Shown: piece by piece, positions 1 to 6,319 of the stretch | Layout: every line of letters begins with the position of its first letter | How positions within the stretch are numbered: the stretch's first letter is position 1 | NCBI GenBank assembly: GCA_905195005.1 | Contig: CAJJUC010000116.1 | Coordinates: 1 to 7,210 of the forward strand | DNA length: 7,210 nt | Direction of reading: 5' to 3' | From: an uncultured Eubacteriales bacterium | GTDB taxonomy: Bacteria; Bacillota; Clostridia; UMGS1883 | Notes under the pieces: model-generated | The model's database searches: none | What the model saw: only the letters and a program-made list of their open reading frames with translations | What the model was told of the DNA's origin: nothing | Translations under genes and position numbers: made by a program

Positions 1-1
1 C

Positions 2-2368
2 TGCCTTCAAACAGAATCTCCCTTTTCAGAACGTCTTTCCTGCACGGACACACACACCCAAAGCCAGCCCTCCGGCACTTTGCTTGGTATACCATCATCC
101 ATACATCCGGTCACTGAAACCCTCTTTGCCGCTGCTATTGCCATTCAAACAGGAAATCCGCTCATTTTTTTCTTTTCTGACAGTGCATTTCAGATATCAG
201 CCCGAACAGCCTCCCTGGTCCGTGATGCTGCAATTGCTGCCGGTGCACCTGACAACTGCATTCAATGGCTGGAAATTGCTGATGACAACCTGCTTGAAAA
301 ATGCAATCACTGTCCCGACATCAGCGGCCTTATTCTTTCCGGACTTTCCACCAATATCCGCAAAGTATTTTCTGCTTTTTCAGCGGAATGTATCCTTTCC
401 TTTCCACAGCCTGCTTTCTGCTATATCCACTACAGTGCTGATCCGACACTTGCTGCAGGGCAGATTGTTTTATCCAAAACCTTTGACAACGGAATGATTT
501 GCGCGTCGGAGCAAAGCGTTATCGCCGACAAAAAAATATACGAAAAGGTTAAAAAGGAATTTTCGGACAGAGGGTGCTACTTCTTAAATGAGCATGAAAA
601 AAACCTTGTGCGCAAAACGATTATTATAAACGGCGCGCTTAACGCAAAAATCGTTGGGCAGTCAGCATTTCGGATTGCGGAGCTTTCCGGTGTGAGCGTT
701 CCCGAAAGCACGAAAATCCTTATCGGCGAGGTTGAATCGGTTGACCTCAGTGAGGAATTTGCACACGAAAAGCTCTCCCCCGTGCTTGCAATGTACAAAT
801 CAAAGGACTTTGACGACGCACTTGAAAAAGCTGACCGCCTGATTGCGGACGGCGGTTACGGGCACACGTCTTCAATATATATTAATGTAACAACCGGCGA
901 AGAAAAGCTCCGCCGTTTCCGAGAAAGAATGAAAACCTGCCGCATACTGATAAACACACCGTCCTCGCAGGGCGGAATCGGAGATCTTTACAACTTTCGC
1001 CTTGCGCCATCGCTCACGCTCGGATGCGGAAGCTGGGGCGGCAACTCCGTTTCGGAGAATGTCGGCGTGAAGCATCTTATCAATATTAAAACAGTTGCGG
1101 AAAGAAGGGAGAACATGCTTTGGTTCAGAGCGCCCGAAAAGGTTTATCTCAAAAAAGGCTGCCTGCCCGTTGCTCTTGACGAGCTTAAGACCGTTATGCA
1201 CAAGAAAAAGGCTTTCATCGTTACCGACAGCTTTCTTTACGAGCACGGTTACACAGATCCGATTACGAAAAAGCTTGATGAGATAGGAATTGAACACACA
1301 ACGTTTTTTGACGTTGCCCCCGACCCCACCCTCAGCTGCGCAAGAGAGGGCGCAAAGCAGATGCACGCTTTCAAGCCCGACTGCATTATAGCGCTCGGCG
1401 GCGGCAGCGCAATGGACGCGGCAAAAATAATGTGGGTGCTTTACGAGCATCCGGATGCGGACTTCCTTGACATGGCAATGCGCTTTTCCGATATAAGAAA
1501 GCGCGTATACACCTTCCCAAAAATGGGAGAAAAGGCATATTTCATCGCAGTACCGACATCAGCCGGAACAGGCTCGGAGGTAACTCCGTTCGCCGTTATC
1601 ACAGATGACGAAACAGGCATTAAGTACCCTCTTGCCGATTATGAGCTTATGCCGAACATGGCAATCGTTGACGCCGATATGCATATGACAGCGCCGCGCG
1701 GACTTACCGCCGCTTCGGGAATCGACGCGGTGACTCACGCACTTGAAGCATATGCCTCCATGCTTGCAACGGACTTTACGGACGGGCTGGCATTAAGAGC
1801 GCTGAAGGTTATTTTCAAATACCTTCCCGAAGCATACGAAAACGGGCAGACGGACGCACGCGCACGCGAGAAAATGGCGAATGCCGCAACAATGGCAGGC
1901 ATGGCTTTTGCAAATGCGTTTTTGGGAGTTTGCCATTCCATGGCGCACAAGCTCGGTGCATTTCACCACCTGCCGCACGGTGTGGCAAATGCGCTTATGA
2001 TTGACGGGGTTCTCCGCTTCAATGCGTCGGAAACACCTGTGAAAATGGGAACGTTTCCGCAGTATGAATATCCGCACACGCTCGAACGCTACGCGGAGGT
2101 TGCGGACGCACTCGGCATTAAGGGCAGGAATGATTCCGAGAAGCTTGAAAACCTTATCGCGGCAATTGATGAGCTTAAAGAAAAGGTCGGCATAAAAAAG
2201 ACAATCCGCGATTATGGCATTGACGAGCAGGATTTCTTAACCAGGCTTGACGAAATGACCGAGCAGGCATTTGACGACCAGTGCACAGGCGCAAATCCGC
2301 GCTATCCGCTGATGAGTGAGATAAAGGAAATGTATCTGAACGCATATTACGGAGGTGACCGCAAATGA
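2..2368 (+). CDS. adhE: Bifunctional acetaldehyde-CoA/alcohol dehydrogenase AdhE, 5'-partial, with a divergent N-terminal part
   Basis: Cytosolic enzyme reducing acetyl-CoA to acetaldehyde and then ethanol with two NADH; AdhE proteins usually form spirosome filaments. The frame is open from base 2 to a TGA at 2366-2368. A TTG at 80 could be read as a start, but AdhE-like sequence surrounds it and E. coli AdhE has about 105 more residues before the catalytic Cys, so the true start probably lies upstream of the window. Numbering from base 80: the ALDH catalytic Cys is C141 in NGMICASEQ, followed by GGIGDLYN and LGCGSWGGNSVSENVG. The iron-ADH half has the NAD motif GGGSAMDAAK near 440, metal ligands D549, H553, H619 and H633, and H623 near the active site. 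The C-terminus is complete. The first roughly 135 residues align to AdhE without gaps but lack its key glycines and Asn. Family assignment is very secure; activity of the aldehyde half is doubtful. Confidence 0.93.
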   Translation, partial: CLQTESPFSERLSCTDTHTQSQPSGTLLGIPSSIHPVTETLFAAAIAIQTGNPLIFFFSDSAFQISARTASLVRDAAIAAGAPDNCIQWLEIADDNLLEKCNHCPDISGLILSGLSTNIRKVFSAFSAECILSFPQPAFCYIHYSADPTLAAGQIVLSKTFDNGMICASEQSVIADKKIYEKVKKEFSDRGCYFLNEHEKNLVRKTIIINGALNAKIVGQSAFRIAELSGVSVPESTKILIGEVESVDLSEEFAHEKLSPVLAMYKSKDFDDALEKADRLIADGGYGHTSSIYINVTTGEEKLRRFRERMKTCRILINTPSSQGGIGDLYNFRLAPSLTLGCGSWGGNSVSENVGVKHLINIKTVAERRENMLWFRAPEKVYLKKGCLPVALDELKTVMHKKKAFIVTDSFLYEHGYTDPITKKLDEIGIEHTTFFDVAPDPTLSCAREGAKQMHAFKPDCIIALGGGSAMDAAKIMWVLYEHPDADFLDMAMRFSDIRKRVYTFPKMGEKAYFIAVPTSAGTGSEVTPFAVITDDETGIKYPLADYELMPNMAIVDADMHMTAPRGLTAASGIDAVTHALEAYASMLATDFTDGLALRALKVIFKYLPEAYENGQTDARAREKMANAATMAGMAFANAFLGVCHSMAHKLGAFHHLPHGVANALMIDGVLRFNASETPVKMGTFPQYEYPHTLERYAEVADALGIKGRNDSEKLENLIAAIDELKEKVGIKKTIRDYGIDEQDFLTRLDEMTEQAFDDQCTGANPRYPLMSEIKEMYLNAYYGGDRK
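2351..2358 (+). promoter_or_regulatory. Strong ribosome binding site for the APH-like kinase
   Basis: GGAGGTGA lies inside the last codons of adhE, six bases before the ATG at 2365. It fixes that start and supports translational coupling, because the ATG overlaps the adhE stop as ATGA. Confidence 0.8.
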
Positions 2369-3114
2369 AACTCGACAAGGTTATTGCAGTGAGAACGGCA
2401 AAAACAGTTTACCGCGACGGCGACAAGGCGATAAAGCTATTTAATGAGGATTATTCCAAGGCGAACGTTCTCAACGAGGCTCTCAACCAGGCGCGCGTTG
2501 AGGAAACGGGACTGAATATTCCGAAGCTGCACGAAGTTACCAAGCTTGACGGCAAATGGGCTATCGTCATGGATTATATCGAGGGGAAAACTCTTGAGGC
2601 GCTCATGGAAGAAAACCCCGGAAAATATGACGAATATCTCGAAAGGCTTGTTGATATTCAGAAAAGCATTCTTGACTGCCGCGTGCCGCTCTTAAACAAG
2701 CTTAAGGATAAAATGCAGACGAAAATCGGGCTTACGGAGCTTGACGCGACAACAAGATACGAGCTGCACACGCGGCTTGATTCAATGCCGAAGCACAAAA
2801 AGGTTTGCCACGGGGATTTAAACCCAAGCAATATAATAATCACGCCGGACGATAAGGCTTATATTATCGACTGGTCGCATGTGACGCAAGGCAACGGCGC
2901 GGCGGATGCAGCCAGAACCTATCTTTTGTTCTGGCTGGACGGAAACATCACCGGTGCGGAAAAATATCTTAACCTGTTCTGTACAAAAACAGATACGGCC
3001 AAGCAGTATGTTCAGAAATGGATTCCGATTGTTGCGGCATCGCAGCTGACAAAGGGCAACGAAAAGGAACGCGAATTTCTGCTTAATTGGGTTGATGTTG
3101 TTGATTATCAATAA
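2365..3114 (+). CDS. Small APH/choline-kinase-fold phosphotransferase, substrate unknown
   Basis: A 249-residue soluble kinase-fold protein. The N-lobe has a candidate ATP-binding lysine, K24 in AIKLF, and a hinge-like segment VMDYIEGKTL near residues 68-77. The C-lobe carries the APH catalytic loop CHGDLNPSN (H149, D151 as likely base, N156) and the metal-binding IIDW (D169). These motifs are intact, so the protein is probably catalytic. No transmembrane segment or extra domain is visible. The ATG overlaps the adhE stop by four bases and has a strong Shine-Dalgarno sequence, so it is probably co-translated with adhE. Family members phosphorylate small molecules (aminoglycosides, choline, sugars) or occasionally proteins, and the substrate cannot be read from sequence. 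Short length and housekeeping context argue against a dedicated resistance gene. A role against the downstream phosphatase is speculation. Confidence 0.82.
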   Translation: MKLDKVIAVRTAKTVYRDGDKAIKLFNEDYSKANVLNEALNQARVEETGLNIPKLHEVTKLDGKWAIVMDYIEGKTLEALMEENPGKYDEYLERLVDIQKSILDCRVPLLNKLKDKMQTKIGLTELDATTRYELHTRLDSMPKHKKVCHGDLNPSNIIITPDDKAYIIDWSHVTQGNGAADAARTYLLFWLDGNITGAEKYLNLFCTKTDTAKQYVQKWIPIVAASQLTKGNEKEREFLLNWVDVVDYQ

Positions 3115-3141
3115 GCATAAAGACGCTCATCATACGGACGC

Positions 3142-3178
3142 GGTGCGCGGATTTTCCGCGCGCCGACATTCCGTTTTT
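3142..3178 (+). terminator. Possible weak rho-independent terminator or attenuator hairpin
   Basis: A 9-bp stem pairs 3142-3150 (GGTGCGCGG) with 3156-3164 (CCGCGCGCC), with one G-U pair; A3151 and T3155 can extend it. Five T's follow at 3174-3178, but nine bases lie between stem and T-run, longer than in an efficient terminator. It may end or thin out the adhE-kinase transcript, or separate two expression levels within one operon. Confidence 0.42.
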
Positions 3179-3190
3179 AAAATAAAAACG
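3172..3190. repeat. Perfect AT-rich inverted repeat upstream of the [2Fe-2S] gene
   Basis: CGTTTTTA at 3172-3179 and TAAAAACG at 3183-3190 are exact inverted copies around AAA. The repeat lies 18 bases before the ATG at 3209, just upstream of the ribosome binding site. It could be an operator or part of a bidirectional terminator. It does not match the Rex consensus (TTGTGAA-N4-TTCACAA type), and I see no well-spaced -35/-10 pair around it. Low-complexity A/T tracts make chance occurrence plausible. Confidence 0.35.
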
Positions 3191-3193
3191 TAA

Positions 3194-3199
3194 AAGGAG
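3194..3199 (+). promoter_or_regulatory. Ribosome binding site for the [2Fe-2S] protein
   Basis: AAGGAG sits nine bases before the ATG at 3209. It supports that start for a gene short enough to be overlooked. Confidence 0.7.
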
Positions 3200-3208
3200 T
3201 TTATTAAA

Positions 3209-3451
3209 ATGAAAGTAACAATCTGTATCGGAAGCTCATGTCATCTTAAAGGCTCGCGCAATGTCATCGACAGCCTTCAGTCGCTCATCAGCCTTAATAA
3301 TCTTTCCGACAAGGTCGAGCTGTGCGGCGCGTTCTGCATGAAAAACTGCGTCAACGGAGTAAGCGTTAAAATCGGCGATGAAATTTATTCCGTTAAGCCC
3401 GAAACCGTTGAAGAATTTTTTAACAACGAAATTATGAGCAGGCTGGGGTGA
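3209..3451 (+). CDS. Thioredoxin-like [2Fe-2S] ferredoxin domain protein (NuoE/HydC C-terminal type)
   Basis: An 80-residue protein with the cysteine pattern of thioredoxin-like [2Fe-2S] ferredoxins: C6-x4-C11 (CIGSSC), then C39-x3-C43 (CGAFC). These four are the expected cluster ligands. A fifth cysteine, C47, repeats the x3 spacing. The family includes the 24-kDa subunit of complex I and the HydC subunit of multimeric hydrogenases, but here only the cluster domain is present, with no NuoE-type N-terminal helical part. Probably a soluble one-electron carrier or docking subunit for the hydrogenase-like protein whose start codon lies six bases after this stop. The short length with a complete pattern suggests a genuine small protein rather than a fragment. 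Fold assignment is confident; its partner is inferred from position. Confidence 0.85.
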   Translation: MKVTICIGSSCHLKGSRNVIDSLQSLISLNNLSDKVELCGAFCMKNCVNGVSVKIGDEIYSVKPETVEEFFNNEIMSRLG

Positions 3452-3457
3452 CAAAGA

Positions 3458-5134
3458 ATGGAGCATTGTTTGCTGACGAAAAAATCCAATTGCAAAAACT
3501 GTTACAAATGCATAAGAAACTGTCCCGTAAAATCGCTCAGAATGACGGACGGTCAGGCGCACATTATCCGCAGCGAGTGCATTCTCTGCGGCGAATGTTA
3601 CACGGTCTGTCCCCAGAATGCAAAGCAGGTTCGCAATGACATTTCCGCCGCAAAGGCGTTTATTTCGGGCGGTCATAAGGTTTATGCGAGCGTTGCGCCG
3701 TCCTATGCCGCGATATTCGGCGGCAAAAGCTTTGCGGACGTCAGAAAAGCGCTCATTGCGCTCGGCTTTGCAGATGCCGAGCCTACCGCAATCGGGGCAA
3801 CCGTTGTGAAGCGCGAATATGAAAAAATAGTGGAAAGTCATGAAAAAAGCATCATTATATCAAGCTGCTGCCACAGCGTGAACCTTCTGATTGAAAAGCA
3901 TTTTCCGAATGCCGTTTCATACCTTGCAAATGTTGTAACTCCGATGGCGGCACATGCAAAGCTTATCCGTGAGCGTTTCGGCAGCGACAGCCGCGTTGTG
4001 TTTATCGGGCCGTGCATATCAAAAAAAGCCGAGGCTGATGCATACCCGGAAAATGCCGATGCTGTGCTGACCTTTGACGAGCTTGAGGATTGGCTTTCGG
4101 AAAGCGGAATAACAGTTGAAAGCAGCGAAAGCGATGAAAAGCGCGGACTTGCCGACTTCTTCCCCACATCGGGCGGTATTCTTAAAACAATGAAAAAAGA
4201 CCCCGAATATACATATCTCACGATAGACGGCGTTCAAAAATGCATTGACACGCTGCGCAACATTGAAACCGGCGGGCTTAAAAACTGTTTCATCGAAATG
4301 TCGGCATGCAGCGGCAGCTGCGCCGAAGGACCCGTCATGCGCAAGCACACGCGCAACCCGCTGTTTGACTGCGCTGCAATTCTTAAAAATGTTTCGCACG
4401 AGGATTATGAGATTGCATCACCTCCAAGGTCTGCGCTTGAAAGAGCGTTTGAATACACCGGAAATGATGTTTCCATGCCCGGAAGCGCTGCAATAAATGA
4501 AATTCTGCATAAAATGGGCAAATCATCCCCGGAAAAGGAGCTTAACTGCGGAAGCTGCGGCTATAACACCTGCCGTGAAAAGGCAGTTGCCGTGCTTTTG
4601 GGCAAAGCTGATATTTCTATGTGCCTTCCTTACATAAAAGAAAAGGCGGAGAGCTTTTCCGATAACATTATCAAAAACACGCCGAACGGAATTATGGTGC
4701 TTGACGAGCAGCTTAATATCGTTCAGATTAACCGCGCCGCAAAGGGCATACTCAATCTGCCTCCCGAGGCGGACGTTGTGGCAGGACCCGTTGTGCGTGT
4801 GCTTGACCCTGCAGACTGCTTAAACGTGCTCGGCAGCGGCAGAAATATCTACGACAACCGCAAATATCTTGCCGAGTATCGCAAGTATATTGACGAAACG
4901 ATTATTTACGACAAAGAATATCATATTCTCATGATTATGATGAAGGACGTCACCGCAGAGGAGGATATGAAAAAGCTGCGCGACACTCAATGCAAGGCTG
5001 CCGTGGAAATAACCGACAAGGTTGTTGAAAAGCAGATGCGCATTGTTCAGGAGATTGCCTCTCTGCTCGGTGAAACAACTGCGGAAACAAAAATAGCACT
5101 GACAAAACTTAAGGAGACACTCAGCGATGAATGA
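3458..5134 (+). CDS. Group C-like (putative sensory) [FeFe]-hydrogenase-family protein with PAS domain
   Basis: A 558-residue soluble protein, probably an H2 or redox sensor rather than a bulk hydrogenase. Domain order: two [4Fe-4S] ferredoxin motifs (C12/15/18/22 and C41/44/47/51); the H-cluster domain, about 70-310, with L1 SSCCHS (C137, C138), L2 GPCISKKAE (C186) and L3 EMSACSGSC (C284, C288); a separate Fe-S domain CGSCGYNTC (C364, C367, C372, with C389); a PAS domain at about 400-500 starting near IIKNTPNGIMVLD; then a long helical tail, about 501-558. All four expected H-cluster cysteines are present, but L1 lacks the usual Pro, L2 has Gly for Met before PC, and L3 lacks the GGG, as expected of the divergent regulatory groups. 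The start lies six bases after the previous stop with only a weak GGGGTG site, suggesting coupling. The family call is firm; the sensory role comes from architecture and neighbours. Confidence 0.88.
   Translation: MEHCLLTKKSNCKNCYKCIRNCPVKSLRMTDGQAHIIRSECILCGECYTVCPQNAKQVRNDISAAKAFISGGHKVYASVAPSYAAIFGGKSFADVRKALIALGFADAEPTAIGATVVKREYEKIVESHEKSIIISSCCHSVNLLIEKHFPNAVSYLANVVTPMAAHAKLIRERFGSDSRVVFIGPCISKKAEADAYPENADAVLTFDELEDWLSESGITVESSESDEKRGLADFFPTSGGILKTMKKDPEYTYLTIDGVQKCIDTLRNIETGGLKNCFIEMSACSGSCAEGPVMRKHTRNPLFDCAAILKNVSHEDYEIASPPRSALERAFEYTGNDVSMPGSAAINEILHKMGKSSPEKELNCGSCGYNTCREKAVAVLLGKADISMCLPYIKEKAESFSDNIIKNTPNGIMVLDEQLNIVQINRAAKGILNLPPEADVVAGPVVRVLDPADCLNVLGSGRNIYDNRKYLAEYRKYIDETIIYDKEYHILMIMMKDVTAEEDMKKLRDTQCKAAVEITDKVVEKQMRIVQEIASLLGETTAETKIALTKLKETLSDE
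5111..5116 (+). promoter_or_regulatory. Ribosome binding site for the SpoIIE-type phosphatase
   Basis: AAGGAG lies inside the end of the sensor gene, ten bases before the ATG at 5127. It supports that start, which overlaps the upstream stop by eight bases. The nearby ATG at 5131 is in a different frame. Confidence 0.65.
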
Positions 5135-6296
5135 TTTATGTGTTGAAGCAGCTTATAAAAGCATAATAAAATACGGCGAGCAGCTTTGCGGAGATATGGT
5201 ACAGATTGTGCGCGATGACGATTCTGTTACACTTGTGCTTGCTGACGGGCTCGGCAGCGGCGTTAAGGCAAATATTCTCTCAACGCTCACAAGCAAAATT
5301 ATCAGCACCATGATTGCCGAAAAAATGACGGTTGACGACTGCGTTGACACGGTTATAGCAACGCTGCCCGTTTGTAAGGTTCGCGGGGTAGCCTATTCAA
5401 CCTTCACAATAATTAAAATTATAGCAAACAGATATGCGCAGATAATTCAATATGACAATCCGAGACTTATCCTGCTGCGCGGCGGAAAAAGCTTTGATTA
5501 CCCCACGGAAACAAGAACCGTTGCCGGCAGGGAGATTGCCGAATCAACCGTCGAAATTGAAGAGGGCGATGTTTTCATTGCCATGAGCGACGGGGCAATA
5601 TATGCCGGCGTCGGTGAAACGATGAATTTCGGCTGGCAGCTCCCCGATATTATAAAATTCACGGAGGAAAACTATAAGTCCGGCAATTCTGCGCTCACTG
5701 TTGCATCGGAAATTGTGGACGCGTGCAACGACCTGTATGTCGGCAAGCCCGGCGACGATACCACCGCCGCCGCAATTCGCATAAGGCGGCGCGCGGTTGT
5801 AAATCTTTTGTTCGGTCCTCCGCGTGACCCCGCCGATGCAAACAAAATGCTCACGCTGTTTTTTGCCAAGCAGGGCAAGCACATTGTATCCGGCGGAACA
5901 ACCTCATCGATAACGGCGGACTTTCTCGGGAAACCGCTGATAGCGTCAATCGACTATCTTGACAACGAAATTCCGCCCACCGCGAAAATCGATGGCGTTG
6001 ACCTTGTAACAGAGGGTGTTCTTACGATAAACCGCGTGCTTGAATATGTTAAGGATTATGCCGCCGGCGGCGAGCTTCAGTCTGCCTGGCATACGAAGCG
6101 CGACGGCGCTTCGCAGATTACGCGCATGCTGCTTGACGATGCAACCGATATTAATTTTTATGTCGGCCGCGCCGTCAACCCGGCGCACCAGAATCCCGGA
6201 CTGCCGATTGGGTTCAATATCAAGATGCAGCTTGTTGATGAGCTGTCGAAAACGCTCAGAGAACTGGGAAAGACAATTAATGTCAGCTACTTTTAA
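5127..6296 (+). CDS. SpoIIE/PP2C-family serine/threonine phosphatase with an unrecognised C-terminal domain
   Basis: A 389-residue soluble protein. Residues 1-222 form a SpoIIE/RsbU-type PP2C domain that dephosphorylates Ser/Thr with two metal ions: GD at D23, LADGLGSG at D40-G41, MSDG at D155, and PGDD at D210-D211. All expected metal-binding acids are present, so it should be active. Unlike most of the family it has no N-terminal sensor, since the catalytic domain begins at about residue 5. Input must therefore come from a partner, most simply the PAS/hydrogenase-like protein, whose gene it overlaps by eight bases. Residues 224-389 form a second region with FGPP (229-232), GGTTSS (256-261) and DLVTEG (292-297) that I cannot assign. 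No anti-sigma kinase or STAS antagonist gene lies in the window, so its substrate is unknown. Confidence 0.88.
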   Translation: MNDLCVEAAYKSIIKYGEQLCGDMVQIVRDDDSVTLVLADGLGSGVKANILSTLTSKIISTMIAEKMTVDDCVDTVIATLPVCKVRGVAYSTFTIIKIIANRYAQIIQYDNPRLILLRGGKSFDYPTETRTVAGREIAESTVEIEEGDVFIAMSDGAIYAGVGETMNFGWQLPDIIKFTEENYKSGNSALTVASEIVDACNDLYVGKPGDDTTAAAIRIRRRAVVNLLFGPPRDPADANKMLTLFFAKQGKHIVSGGTTSSITADFLGKPLIASIDYLDNEIPPTAKIDGVDLVTEGVLTINRVLEYVKDYAAGGELQSAWHTKRDGASQITRMLLDDATDINFYVGRAVNPAHQNPGLPIGFNIKMQLVDELSKTLRELGKTINVSYF

Positions 6297-6319
6297 AATT
6301 GATAAAGAGAGGGAAAGCA

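Noticed and set aside
80..82. TTG at base 80 as the true start of adhE
   Set aside because: The frame stays open to the left edge, AdhE-like sequence surrounds this point, and there is no ribosome binding site just upstream. About 100 residues of the family are still missing.
872..1450. 192-codon open frame on the minus strand
   Set aside because: Lies entirely antisense to the strongly conserved AdhE region, its translation resembles no family, and it has no supporting ribosome binding site.
2365..3114. Aminoglycoside resistance gene
   Set aside because: Only the general APH-fold motifs are present, the protein is short, it is translationally coupled to adhE, and there is no mobile-element context.
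3155..3183. Sigma-70 promoter using TAAAAT at 3178-3183 as -10
   Set aside because: The base stretch about 17 positions upstream is GC-rich hairpin (TCCGCG) with no resemblance to TTGACA.
3172..3190. Rex operator
   Set aside because: The palindrome has A/T-run arms with a 3-base centre and lacks the TTGTGAA-type half sites.
3236..3841. 201-codon open frame on the minus strand
   Set aside because: Antisense to the [2Fe-2S] and sensor genes, whose cysteine motifs show which strand is coding.
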